From: Bradyrhizobium acaciae
GTDB lineage: Bacteria > Pseudomonadota > Alphaproteobacteria > Rhizobiales > Xanthobacteraceae
NCBI RefSeq assembly: GCF_020889785.1
Contig: NZ_JACMYK010000020.1
Location: 1-64,000 of the forward strand
Length of the DNA stretch: 64,000 nucleotides
Reading direction: 5' to 3'
Numbering within the stretch: position 1 is the stretch's first letter; each line of letters starts with the position of its first letter. A model generated the notes under the pieces. The model had not been told where the DNA came from. It searched no databases and saw only the letters and a program-made list of their open reading frames with translations. The position numbers and the translations under genes are program-made. Below are positions 8,229 through 17,138 of this stretch, piece by piece.

Positions 8229-8279
8229 TTCGAAGGGACTTCGACTTCGAAAAGACTTCGCTTTCGAAAGGACTTGGGC
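8229..8279. repeat. Three tandem 17-bp units upstream of the monooxygenase
   Basis: Units 8229-8245, 8246-8262 and 8263-8279 all begin TTCGAA and share the pattern TTCGAARRGACTTSGVC. They occupy the 292-base gap between the monooxygenase start and the desaturase end. Each unit carries the palindrome TTCGAA, so the array could be a multi-site operator or simple slippage. Confidence 0.6.
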
Positions 8280-8383
8280 TTACCAAACCAAGTCTGCCTT
8301 TTCCGACGCTGGTCGTATAGCGGCGTGGCGCCTGGTCCGCAACGGCGATCCGGCATGCGGATGACGGCAACAATGCGCAGCTG

Positions 8384-9364
8384 CTATGCCCCGGCGACCG
8401 CATCGGCCTCGCGCAGGCCATCGACGCGGCGCGAACCCGGGCGCGGCCCAAGATTATCCGGCGTCTTGATGTCGCTCGCCAATCCGGTTGCCTCGAACGC
8501 CTTGATCAGCCACCAGCCGAGGTCGATCTGACCCGGCAGCAGCCCGAGCTTCGCGGAGCCGGGGTAGGCATGATGATTGTTGTGCCAGCTCTCGCCCATG
8601 CTGATCAGCCCGGCGATGCCGACATTTTAGCCCTGGGCCGCGACGCCTTCGATGACCCAGGTCTGTCCGCCCTTGCGATGCGAGTAATGACCGATCAGCC
8701 AGTGACCGGTGACGCAGACGGCGACCCGGACGCAGATGCCCCAGACCAGCCAGCTCCACGAGCCGATTGCAAAGAACAGCATCGCCCAGGGCAATTGCTG
8801 CCACATCCAGGTTCGCTCGACGAAGGCATAGAAGCGGTCATCGGCAAGCCGGGGTTCGAGCCGGAACAGCGGCGGGTGCTTCAGCGCGAGCGTGCAGTGC
8901 AGTTGCCACCAGGCATCGCGCCAGAAGCCGGCAGCGTGGCGGGAGTAGGCATGGCACGCCGCCTGGCGTTGCGCCCAGTCGCGGAAATCATGCAGCCGCA
9001 CCATGCCGTAGGGACCGGCCATCCCGACCAGCGTGCCGAGATAGACGCAGAGCCGCTCGAGCCATAGCGGACAGTCGAAGCTCGCATGGATCAGGCGCCG
9101 GTGCATGCCGACCGAATGTCCGAAGCACAGCGTGATCGCGCTGGTCACGATGAACAGTGCGAACGCGCTCCACGAGAACAGCAGCGGCCCGAACATGATC
9201 GCGACCACGGTCATGCTGCCGAGCCATAGCGATTTCGCCGGCGCCCATTGCACACGTCCGTCCAGCGGGTCGGTGCTGTCGTCCGCGAAGATTCGTTCCG
9301 ACCCGGGCTGCAGCTTCATTCCAATACCTGACGGTGCCACCGCAGGGTGGGATGGAGCGACCAT
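8384..9364 (-). pseudogene. Membrane fatty-acid (acyl-CoA) desaturase, interrupted by an in-frame stop
   Basis: Acyl-lipid/acyl-CoA desaturases are di-iron membrane enzymes that insert a double bond. Box 1 (FGHSVGMHRRLIH, about residues 81-93) and box 2 (HDFRDWAQRQAACH, about 125-138) are visible, with hydrophobic segments between. TAA at 8627-8629 follows GVAAQG. The same frame then continues without a gap through NVGIAGLISMGESWHNNHHAYPGSAKLGLLPG to a natural stop at 8384, so box 3 (HNNHH) lies beyond the premature stop. A single base change from a Tyr codon would explain it. The truncated product (about 245 aa) lacks an essential iron ligand set and should be inactive. The ATG at 9364 follows GGCGGA. 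Confidence 0.85.
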
Positions 9365-9540
9365 TGCTGTCAATCCGCCGCGCTCGTCCGTCGTGCCGCA
9401 GCCGACATTGGCATCTCCGGCCACTTCACCCAACTTGCCGTGAATTGGTCAGCTCATGGTGCGGAGACGTTCGATCGTGCGACCAGAAATTCTGGCTTGC
9501 GCTTGTTGCTGTCATCTGCGTCTGCGCCAGCGCGGCGAGG

Positions 9541-10068
9541 TTATTCGGCTTCGCCGTCCGTTGCCGGTTCGACAGTCTCCGCCGGCGGTTCGACGGTCAC
9601 CGCTTTCAGCACCTTGCGTTTCGCCGCGCGGATCTCGAGCTGCAAAGGCGGCTGATAGGACCCGGCTGGCGGCTCGAACATGAAGGCGTGGTGCCCGTCG
9701 CCCTTGTTGAGCTTCAGAAGATCCTTGCGGAACTGATCGGCGACGACCTCGGCAACGTGATCGCCGTTGAAATAGATATCGATCGTCACCCGTTTGTCGG
9801 GGTGCTGGTCGTACAAGGCCCAGCCGGCGATTCTGTTCTCGTTGAAAACATCGACATGGCCGGTGACCTCGCCTGAGAGGCTCTCGATGCCGGCTTCGAT
9901 CACCTCGAGGTCGCTCCTGTAGATCGATCGCGTGACGTCAAAGCTGAAATTCGCCGTATCGACGCATTGGTCCAGCAGGCTCTGCCGATGCTCTTTCATT
10001 CGTTGCAGCGTGTCCAGTTCGCCCATCTTGACGTACATGCCAACGATGCCTTCGATACCTGGATTCAT
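9541..10068 (-). CDS. Conserved hypothetical protein with a GWA-type beta-rich domain
   Basis: The product is 175 aa. The first 70 residues look helical and acidic (LQRMKEHRQSLLDQCVDTANFSFDV). Residues about 68-140 form a beta-rich unit with GHVDVFNENRIAGWALYDQHPDKRVTIDIYFNGDHVAEVVADQFRKDLL and then GDGHHAFMFEPP. From memory, similar units accompany glycosyltransferases and polysaccharide proteins in alphaproteobacteria; I cannot verify this here. The C-terminus is Glu/Pro-rich. GGGG lies about 12 bases before the ATG at 10068. There is no signal peptide or membrane segment. The function is unknown, and a surface-polysaccharide link is a guess. Confidence 0.65.
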   Translation of the reverse strand: MNPGIEGIVGMYVKMGELDTLQRMKEHRQSLLDQCVDTANFSFDVTRSIYRSDLEVIEAGIESLSGEVTGHVDVFNENRIAGWALYDQHPDKRVTIDIYFNGDHVAEVVADQFRKDLLKLNKGDGHHAFMFEPPAGSYQPPLQLEIRAAKRKVLKAVTVEPPAETVEPATDGEAE

Positions 10069-10296
10069 GGTGTCGTCCCCGCAATGCTACAAGCTTCTTC
10101 GCACTCAGTTGCATTCACAATCGATGGTTTCTTGCGATGCGCGAAAAAATACTCCGGTCGAGAGTTGAAGCGCCTCGTCCCGCCAAGGTCTGTCACGAAT
10201 CCCTTCATGACAGGCATTCATGACATCCCAATCGTCCTGACCTACAGTCGGTGCGGCCGTGCCCGGGCCAACGACAAGGACAGGGAGAGCGAACCG

Positions 10297-10598
10297 ATGG
10301 AGCAGATCCGCGTCTGCACCCATGATGGACCTGGAGCCAAGCCCGTAATCCGGACCGTGCCATGGCCGGAAGTCGGCAAAAACGCGGCCTTGATCAAGGT
10401 CGCTCCTGGGGCTTTACCGGCAACGACCTGCCGCTCGGTGTCGACATGCTCTACCGCACGCGCAACAAATACCCCTGGCTCGATATGCAGACGATCTATC
10501 CGTTCACCGAGGATGGCGTGGCGTGCGCGGTCGCCGACGCGATGGCGATGAAGACGGTGAAGTCGACCATCGTGCCGTGGCCGGAACTGGTCGGGTGA
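10297..10598 (+). pseudogene. Zinc-type alcohol dehydrogenase reduced to its two ends
   Basis: Bases 10297-10401 encode an ATG start after GGGAG and an N-terminus (MEQIRVCTHDG...TVPWPEVGKNAALIKV) like that of medium-chain zinc alcohol dehydrogenases, just before the catalytic Cys should appear. From about 10402, in a different frame, the sequence matches the family C-terminus (SWGFTGNDLPLGVDMLYRTR, then YPFTEDGV and KSTIVPWPELVG) and stops with TGA at 10596. The middle, roughly 300 residues carrying the zinc ligands, GHE motif and NAD fold, is missing. This is an internal deletion that also shifted frame. The 3' end contains one copy of the 19-bp direct repeat that recurs at 12659. Confidence 0.75.
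10559..10577 (+). repeat. 19-bp direct repeat, copy 1
   Basis: GAAGTCGACCATCGTGCCG lies within the 3' end of the alcohol dehydrogenase remnant, where it encodes part of KSTIVP. An identical copy is at 12659-12677. The pair brackets the cNMP-patatin gene. Confidence 0.75.
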
Positions 10599-10716
10599 GG
10601 CCGATAAACGGGCGCGCTGCAATTCCTGTTGCAGTGCTCCCAAGGAATAGCGGCCGGGTGCTGCCGATCATGCTCTGATATCGCTCGCCGGGGCGACGGC
10701 CGGGAGCTAACATCTG

Positions 10717-12639
10717 ATGATGCAGTCGAACCGTGTGCCGCCGAGTGCAACGTTTGCGGGGGGGACCGTGTCCGCGGACTTCCCGCTGTTCAGGACCCTC
10801 AGCGCGGAGCAGCGGCTGATCGCCTTTGGCGCAATGACCCGGCGCGACCTCGTGCGCGGCGAGCTGCTGGTCGAGCAGGGCGGCGCCTCGGACGCATTGT
10901 TCCTGGTGCTGCACGGCGCGCTCGCGGTGTACCGGACCGATCATTCCGAGCCGATTGCGGAGCTTCGGGCCGGCGAGCTGGTTGGCGAGATCGGCTTCTT
11001 CGCCAACATCCCGCGCACGGCCAATGTGATCGCGATCCGCGATACCAGCGTGCTGGTGCTGACACGTGCGGCCTATGCGAGGCTTGTCCAGGAAACGCCC
11101 GGCATCATCGACGCACTGCTGGCCGCGCTTGCACAGCGATTTGCGGTCCAGACTGCGCGCCTGTTGCCGGTCCGGGCGTCACCGAAGGCGCGGACCGTTG
11201 CGTTGGTCTCAGGCGGACGGGAGCCGGTGCCTGCGGCCTTTGAAGCGCGCCTGCGTCAGAGCCTTGCCGCGGCCGGTGCCGAGATCGTCGACCTCGCGCG
11301 CGTTCAAGCCAGGTTTCCCGGCCGCGGGCTCGACGCATCCGAAGTCGCCGACTGGCTCAACGGGATCGAGTACGACGCGCCGCTGGTGGCCTATTTCGGT
11401 GGTCACGAAGCCTCGGAATGGGCGCGGAAAACCATTCGCCAGGCCGACCTTGTCGTGTTCGCCTGCCGCGGCCATGCTCCCGCGCCCGACCTGACCGAGA
11501 TCGAAAGCTTCGCCTGCTCCGTGCATCCGGCGTCGGCGCGGCGCCTGGTTCGTGTTCACGACGTCAGGCGTCACGAGGTCAGCGGCACCGCGGCCTGGCT
11601 CGCGCGGCTTCCATGCTTCATGCATCATCATGTCGCGCTCGAGGACCAGATCGATATCGACAGCCTGGTGCGTTTCCTGTGCGGCCGCGCCGTCGGGTTT
11701 GTCGCCGGCGGCGGCGGCAGCCTCGGCACCGCGCATGTCGGGATCTACAAGGCGTTTTGTGAGCGCGGCGCGATGTTCGATATCTTCGTCGGCACCAGCG
11801 TCGGTTCGGCGATGGCGGCGGGCTTTGCCAAGAACTACGACGCCGAGCATCTCGAGCGCGGCACCCATGAGATCTTCGTCTCCAGCCGCAGCTTCCGCCG
11901 CCCGACCTGGCCGCGCTACGCGCTGCTGGACCACAAGGCCTTCGATGCGGCGCTGGCCGATCAATACGGCCTGCATTGCCGCATCGAGGATTGCTGGCGG
12001 CCGTTCGCGGCGGTCGCGACCAATCTGTCGACGCACAGTCTCGAATTGATCCGCACCGGTCTGCTGTGGCAGGCGGTGCGCGCATCGAGCGCCATCCCCG
12101 GCCTGCTGCCGCCGTTCTATACAAGGGATGGATCGATGCTGGTCGACGGATGCCTCGTCGACAACGTGCCGCTGGCGCAGATGCATCAGCTGAAGAGCGG
12201 GCCGAACCTGGTGGTCCATTTCGGTGAGCCGGCGACCGAGATGTTCGACGTCGACTATGCCGCGCTGCCCGGGCGGCTCGAGCTGCTGGCGTCGCTGCTG
12301 ACGCCGTTCCGGAGAAAATCGCTTCCGGCGGCTCCAAGTGCCGTCAATGTGTTGTGGCGTAGCCTCGTCGCGCATCAGCGCTACGATACGCTGCCGACCA
12401 CGCCGCTCGACATGGTGATGCGGCCGCCAACGCCCGACGGCATCGATGTGACGGATTTCGACCGCCATCAGGAGATTTTCGAATCCTCGTACCGCTGGGC
12501 CCAACAGATTATTGCGGCCTCGGAGGCGGTGCATAACCCGGCCCTTGCGGCGATCGTCGCGTCGGCCATGGCCGGGGACAAGAGCGCGGATCACGCGACA
12601 GTGACCGCGCCGGTTTCCCAACAGGCCCGTGTCGGCTGA
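10717..12639 (+). CDS. Cyclic-nucleotide-binding domain fused to a patatin-like phospholipase
   Basis: The product is 640 aa. Residues about 20-150 form a cNMP-binding beta-roll (LFRTLSAEQRLIAFGAM, then GELVGEIGFFANIPRTANVIA). The linker (about 160-320) resembles the Rossmann-like insert of bacterial neuropathy-target-esterase relatives. The patatin domain has the oxyanion loop GGGGSLG (331-337), nucleophile Ser361 in GTSVGS and the dyad Asp477 in VDGCLVDN. All catalytic residues are present. The likely reaction is lysophospholipid or phospholipid hydrolysis at the membrane, possibly tuned by a nucleotide. No transmembrane segment is evident. Identical 19-bp repeats lie 140 bases before and 20 bases after the gene, suggesting it was inserted between an alcohol dehydrogenase and an amidohydrolase. 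Confidence 0.85.
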   Translation: MMQSNRVPPSATFAGGTVSADFPLFRTLSAEQRLIAFGAMTRRDLVRGELLVEQGGASDALFLVLHGALAVYRTDHSEPIAELRAGELVGEIGFFANIPRTANVIAIRDTSVLVLTRAAYARLVQETPGIIDALLAALAQRFAVQTARLLPVRASPKARTVALVSGGREPVPAAFEARLRQSLAAAGAEIVDLARVQARFPGRGLDASEVADWLNGIEYDAPLVAYFGGHEASEWARKTIRQADLVVFACRGHAPAPDLTEIESFACSVHPASARRLVRVHDVRRHEVSGTAAWLARLPCFMHHHVALEDQIDIDSLVRFLCGRAVGFVAGGGGSLGTAHVGIYKAFCERGAMFDIFVGTSVGSAMAAGFAKNYDAEHLERGTHEIFVSSRSFRRPTWPRYALLDHKAFDAALADQYGLHCRIEDCWRPFAAVATNLSTHSLELIRTGLLWQAVRASSAIPGLLPPFYTRDGSMLVDGCLVDNVPLAQMHQLKSGPNLVVHFGEPATEMFDVDYAALPGRLELLASLLTPFRRKSLPAAPSAVNVLWRSLVAHQRYDTLPTTPLDMVMRPPTPDGIDVTDFDRHQEIFESSYRWAQQIIAASEAVHNPALAAIVASAMAGDKSADHATVTAPVSQQARVG

Positions 12640-12658
12640 ACGGCTTGCAGGCGGCGGC

Positions 12659-12677
12659 GAAGTCGACCATCGTGCCG
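12659..12677 (+). repeat. 19-bp direct repeat, copy 2
   Basis: This is identical to 10559-10577. It lies between the patatin stop and the amidohydrolase start, where it has no coding role in the chosen reading. Confidence 0.75.
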
Positions 12678-12698
12678 GACGGAAATCCGGAGAACACG

Positions 12699-13838
12699 AT
12701 GCCTTTCGATTTGATTCTGCGCGGCGGACGGGTGATCGACCCGTCGCAAAAGCTCGATGCGGTGACGGACGTCGCCTTTGCCGGCGGCAAGGTCGCAGCC
12801 GTCGGCCGAGAGCTGAAGGCCGATGCCGCGACCGACGTTCGCGACGTGTCGGGGCTGATCGTCTCGCCGGGGATCATCGACCTGCACACCCACGTCTATT
12901 GGGGTGGCACCTCGCTCGGCATCGACGCCGAGGAGTTTTGTCGCGCCTCCGGCGTCACCACCTCGGTCGATACCGGCAGCGCCGGCCCCGGCAACTTCGC
13001 CGGCTTTCGCAAGCATGTGATCGAGCCGAGCCAGGTCCGCATCCTCGCCTATCTGCACGTCTCGCATGCCGGCATCTTCGGCTTCTCGGATCGCGTGATG
13101 GTCGGCGAGAGCGAGGAGCTGCGGCTGATGAATCCGGTCGACGCCGCGCGCGTGGCCGACGAGAACCGCGACCTCATCGTCGGCATCAAGGTGCGGGTCG
13201 GCCTGTTCGCCTCGGGCACCTCTGGGCTGGTGCCGCTCGAGATTGCGCTGGAAGTTGCAGAGCAGGTCGGCATGCCGCTGATGGCGCATATCGACCATCC
13301 GCCGCCGAGCTATGAGGAGGTGCTGGCGCGCTTGCGGCCGGGCGACGTGCTGACCCATGCGTTCCGTCCGTTCCCCAATACGCCAGCGACCGCGCAGGGT
13401 ACGGTGAAGAAGGTCGTGCTGGAGGCGCGCGAGCGCGGCGTGCTGTTCGACATCGGCCACGGCAAGGGTTCGTTCGCCTTTAAGACCGCGCGCGCGATGC
13501 TCGCCAACGGCTTCTATCCCGACACCATCTCCTCCGACATCCATCAGCTCTGCATCGACGGCCCGGCCTTCGACCAGGTGACGACGATGTCGAAATTCCT
13601 CTGCATGGGGATGCCGCTGCCGGACGTGATCGCGGCGTCCACCGTCAATGCCGCGATGGCGTTGCGGCGGCCGGAGCTCGGCAGCCTCAAGCCCGGCAGC
13701 GTCGGCGACGCCACGCTGCTCTCGATCAAGGAAGGCCAGTTCGATTATGTCGACGTGGTCGGCGAACACCTGACCGGTGACCGCAAGATCGCGTCAGAAG
13801 GAGTCGTGATCGGCGGCCGCTGGTGGCACCCGAGATAG
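12699..13838 (+). CDS. Amidohydrolase/deacetylase-family metallohydrolase
   Basis: The product is 379 aa with a dihydroorotase-like TIM barrel. Metal ligands visible are His63 and His65 (IDLHTHVYWGG), a candidate carbamylated Lys164 (VGIKVRVG), His197 (MAHIDHPP), His220 (LTHAF) and Asp280 (SSDIHQ). The set is complete for a binuclear enzyme. The N-terminal LILRGGRVIDP and C-terminal VGDATLL pieces form the usual small beta domain. Relatives are annotated as amidohydrolase/deacetylase (EF_0837-like) with poorly known substrates. CGGAGAA upstream supports the ATG at 12699. A decayed fragment closely resembling residues 232-322 occurs at 17139-17405, so a second copy once existed nearby. Confidence 0.85.
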   Translation: MPFDLILRGGRVIDPSQKLDAVTDVAFAGGKVAAVGRELKADAATDVRDVSGLIVSPGIIDLHTHVYWGGTSLGIDAEEFCRASGVTTSVDTGSAGPGNFAGFRKHVIEPSQVRILAYLHVSHAGIFGFSDRVMVGESEELRLMNPVDAARVADENRDLIVGIKVRVGLFASGTSGLVPLEIALEVAEQVGMPLMAHIDHPPPSYEEVLARLRPGDVLTHAFRPFPNTPATAQGTVKKVVLEARERGVLFDIGHGKGSFAFKTARAMLANGFYPDTISSDIHQLCIDGPAFDQVTTMSKFLCMGMPLPDVIAASTVNAAMALRRPELGSLKPGSVGDATLLSIKEGQFDYVDVVGEHLTGDRKIASEGVVIGGRWWHPR

Positions 13839-14087
13839 GGCGTGCGCTCAAAGAGTCCGCTTCGGCTTCTTCCCCAAAAGCTGACTTCGTGGGTGTCTGA
13901 ATCGATGTCGGCTAAGGGCCATTACCAGACCAGCGCCTCAAGAGCCGCGCCGTCTTCAAACTGGCTAACAATTGGTGAAAGCGAAGTAAGAAGATATCAG
14001 TAGACGCTGATTAATCCTGCAACCTCTGTTTGTTATAGGACCGAAATGCTATGCGGTCAAAACCGCGACTGCTGGAAGTGGTTTAAC

Positions 14088-15332
14088 ATGAAAACAATCG
14101 CTGCATGGCTCAGCGCCATCATCTTCCTCGTGTTCTGCACGGGGCTCATACTGGTGCCGCGGGAATTCCGGGCTCTCGGCGGCTGGAGCTTCACGAAGTC
14201 GGTCGAGGTCACCACTCCCGGCCAGGATCGCGGCTACTATTACCGGTTCAAGGCCAGCTTCGCTTACAAGGGCGATCCGCTCGATTTAGATATCGTGGTT
14301 GGCTGCAATGTCAGGGTCACGACCTACAAGGATAGTGATCGGACCGTCGAGATCGACATCGCGCCGATGGTGTATGGCCTAAAAATGAAAGACGGCCGGG
14401 GCGTTGTGGTGCGTCCACCGGAAGCTTGCCAGGGAGAGACGACGGAAAACGGCAAAGTGCCCGCTACGCTGCTTCCGCTGGTTGTGACCTACGAAAATGC
14501 GGACGCGCCCTGGCTCGGTCTCGCCTATGTCTCGGAGGACGCCTACGCAAGCCCGATTTCCAAACTCAAATTCTTCGGCGCCACAGTTAGCAGAGCTACG
14601 CGCGAGGAATGGCAGGAATGGCGCCGCACCGAGGCGCCGAAGAATTTCATTACCTATGAGGTTCTGGGAATAAATAGAAAGAACATATGGGATCACGTGC
14701 ATTGGAGGCCGGGCTATCGGGCGATGCCTTCCAACTGCAAGGGCTTTTCTTGGGTCAAGCTGCCCGAGCCGGTGCGAGAAGCCATTCGTCCCTATTGGCC
14801 TGCGAGCAAGCCCAGGTATTGGCATCCAAATTCCGACGCGCAGCGCGCTTTCCGAACGGTGGGGGCGTTTGAAGGGTATCACGACAAAAATCTAAAAGCA
14901 GTGCTCTTTGACGGCCATCCGCTTTACTCATACTTCCACGCTGAGCCCAGCAAGCCGGAAGTGAAATTTTTATCAAAAGAAAGCGCGGTTGGTGCTCTCT
15001 ACCCCGCGAGGTCTGACGTCTCTTTCAATCGCCTTGATGATAGTGGCAATTTGTCGGTGGAGATCAAGGCGAAGTCGAGAAAGAGTTGGGCGGATGGCAA
15101 CACTGATCCGCAACTCAAAGGCTTCGCTTATTGCGATCTCGTGGACAATGTCGCCGATACGCCGTCCGCCGTTTCGTATACCCAACTCCTCGACAGTCGA
15201 GTCAATGGCGAGCCGATTAGTGAGGATGCACTGACCTGGCACGAATCACAGTTTAGCTTCGCTTTTGAGCGGGATGAGTACGTCTTCATCTTCCGGACTT
15301 ATCCGCTGGTGAGTGCCTTTGGAGGGTTGTGA
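14088..15332 (+). CDS. Hypothetical membrane-anchored protein
   Basis: The product is about 414 aa. The ATG at 14088 follows GGAAGTGG; an in-frame ATG at 14046 would add 14 residues. An uncleaved signal or anchor lies at residues 5-24 (AAWLSAIIFLVFCTGLILVP). The rest is soluble, rich in Trp, Tyr and Lys, with four Cys, and would face the periplasm. GC content and codon choice look lower than in neighbouring genes, which suggests a different origin. I recognise no family. It is preceded by a 249-base AT-richer gap that probably carries its own promoter. Confidence 0.65.
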   Translation: MKTIAAWLSAIIFLVFCTGLILVPREFRALGGWSFTKSVEVTTPGQDRGYYYRFKASFAYKGDPLDLDIVVGCNVRVTTYKDSDRTVEIDIAPMVYGLKMKDGRGVVVRPPEACQGETTENGKVPATLLPLVVTYENADAPWLGLAYVSEDAYASPISKLKFFGATVSRATREEWQEWRRTEAPKNFITYEVLGINRKNIWDHVHWRPGYRAMPSNCKGFSWVKLPEPVREAIRPYWPASKPRYWHPNSDAQRAFRTVGAFEGYHDKNLKAVLFDGHPLYSYFHAEPSKPEVKFLSKESAVGALYPARSDVSFNRLDDSGNLSVEIKAKSRKSWADGNTDPQLKGFAYCDLVDNVADTPSAVSYTQLLDSRVNGEPISEDALTWHESQFSFAFERDEYVFIFRTYPLVSAFGGL

Positions 15333-15472
15333 AGTTATCGACTTCGCGAGACATGTCCGCTTTGGGTCAAAAACCGACAAAGACGGCTGACCGCCGCGAC
15401 GTCCGCTAAGGGCCCAGAAACGGAAGTCGCAATCAAGTATTATGCCAGGCCGCAATCATCCAGAGAACGTAC

Positions 15473-16162
15473 ATGAAGACCATTGGCATACTGGGCGGAA
15501 TGTCTGCGGCTTCGACCCAAATTTACTACCGCGAGCTATGCACGATGACGCGGGAGCGGCTTGGCGGACTTCACTCTCCCGAGTTGCTGATCCGCTCTCT
15601 TGATTTTGCCCTGATCGAAACCCTCCAGATGAAGGGCGATTGGACGGCCGCTGGAGTTATTCTCAACGAGGGGGCCAGGGCGCTGGAGCGCGGAGGCGCA
15701 CAGGTCATTGTTTTGGCAACGAATACCATGCACAAGCTTGCGAATGAGATGATGGCGGGAGTTCATATCCCGTTTGTTCACATCGCTGACGCGACCGCAC
15801 ATGCAATCAAGACGAAGGGGCTTCGGACGCCTGGTTTGATGGCAACCTCCTTCACGATGGAGCAGTCGTTCTATACCGATAGATTGATTGCCGCCGGTCT
15901 TAGGCCCGTCATCCCAAATCCCGGCGACCGAGCGGAAATACACCGGATCATTTACGAGGAGCTCTGCAAGGACGTAACGACCGAACAGAGCAGAGCGGCC
16001 TATGTAGCAATCGCTGAGCGGCTTGCTGCGTCGGGGGCCGACAGCCTGATTTTGGGGTGCACCGAGGTAGGAATGCTGCTCAATGAAGGCAATGTCGAGG
16101 TGCCGGTTTTCGACACGACGCTGATACACTGCAAGGCGGTGTTGGACCACGCGCTTGAATGA
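15473..16162 (+). CDS. Aspartate/glutamate racemase family protein (YgeA-like), first catalytic Cys replaced
   Basis: The product is 229 aa, the normal length for YgeA-type amino-acid racemases, which invert the alpha-carbon with two cysteines acting from opposite faces. The family landmarks are present: MKTIGILGGMSAAST, LGGLHSPELLIRSLDF, FVHIADAT and FTMEQSFYTDRL. The second Cys196 in ILGCTEVG is intact. At the first site the sequence is VLATNTMHK (Ala82), where E. coli YgeA has VLCTNTMHK. A two-base racemase would then lack one base, so the protein may do one-sided chemistry or another reaction. The gene ends next to the SDR gene region and GC content is modest. Confidence 0.85.
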   Translation: MKTIGILGGMSAASTQIYYRELCTMTRERLGGLHSPELLIRSLDFALIETLQMKGDWTAAGVILNEGARALERGGAQVIVLATNTMHKLANEMMAGVHIPFVHIADATAHAIKTKGLRTPGLMATSFTMEQSFYTDRLIAAGLRPVIPNPGDRAEIHRIIYEELCKDVTTEQSRAAYVAIAERLAASGADSLILGCTEVGMLLNEGNVEVPVFDTTLIHCKAVLDHALE

Positions 16163-16287
16163 CCGATTCGGGGCCGGGAGCTGACATCCCGCACACTTCC
16201 CAATCGCTTGAAAGTGCGGTGATATGGCGTCTCGAGATGCTTGGCGTTTGCGGCCAAGGGTGCCTGCTTGCACGGGGGAGACTGCGC

Positions 16288-17136
16288 GTGAAGGAACTTG
16301 CTGGAAAGACCGCGTTCGTGACCGGTGCGGCGTCAGGTATTGGGTTGGGGATCGCGACCGCTTTTGCTCAGGCGGGGGTGAAGGTCATGCTTTGCGATAT
16401 TGAAGACGCGGCACTGTCCGCGGCGCTCGAACAACTGAGGCGGACCAATGTCGATGTCGATGGCGTGAAAGCGGACGTCTCACTCAAGGCCGAACTCGCG
16501 GCGGCGGCCGAAGCCACGACGGCCCGCTACGGCAAGGTGCATATCCTGGTCAACAACGCGGGCGTCGGCGGCGGGGGGCCTTATGGTACCTGGACCGACA
16601 CGTCGTGGGATTGGACCTTGGGCGTCAACCTGATGGCGACCATTTGGGGGATCGAGATTTTCGGGCCGTTGATCGAGCAGCATGGCGAGGGTGGACAGAT
16701 CGTCAATACGGCCTCGCTCGCTGGCCTCATTTCAGGGGGAAGCACGGCCTACAACGTTTCAAAGTATGGCGTTGTCGCGCTGTCCGAGGGACTGCGGGGT
16801 GAACTCGCGCCGCGCGGGATTGGCGTATCGGTGCTGTGTCCCGGGTTCATCCGCACTCAAATCATGGACTCGACGCGCAACCTCCCCAAGCGCTTCGAGG
16901 GTGAGACGCGCACCTTGCCGACGTCGGGCCCGCTTGCCGAGCGGATCGATCTGGTCCGCCAACGCATCTCCCAGGGCATCGATCCCATGTATGTCGGTGA
17001 ACTCGTCCGCGAGGGCGTCGAAAACGACTGGCCCTATATTTTCACCGACCTCGAATTCGAATCCGTGGTCGAAGCGCGCTTCGCCGCAATCAAGCAAGGC
17101 TTTGACCATATCCGCGGACGTGACCCGAAACGTTGA
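16288..17136 (+). CDS. Short-chain dehydrogenase/reductase
   Basis: The product is 282 aa. It has the classical SDR features: TGAASGIG (residues 12-19) for the nucleotide, NNAG (89-92), and catalytic Ser143 (NTASLAG), Tyr155 and Lys159 (YNVSK). CDIED at the end of strand 2 has an acidic residue that usually indicates NAD(H) preference. The start is a GTG at 16288 with GGGGGAG seven bases upstream. The frame is open back to 16159, but that part has no SDR homology. The substrate is unknown. It lies directly before the amidohydrolase-fragment remnant, so this block may have been rearranged from the 12.7-kb locus. Confidence 0.88.
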   Translation: MKELAGKTAFVTGAASGIGLGIATAFAQAGVKVMLCDIEDAALSAALEQLRRTNVDVDGVKADVSLKAELAAAAEATTARYGKVHILVNNAGVGGGGPYGTWTDTSWDWTLGVNLMATIWGIEIFGPLIEQHGEGGQIVNTASLAGLISGGSTAYNVSKYGVVALSEGLRGELAPRGIGVSVLCPGFIRTQIMDSTRNLPKRFEGETRTLPTSGPLAERIDLVRQRISQGIDPMYVGELVREGVENDWPYIFTDLEFESVVEARFAAIKQGFDHIRGRDPKR

Positions 17137-17138
17137 GC

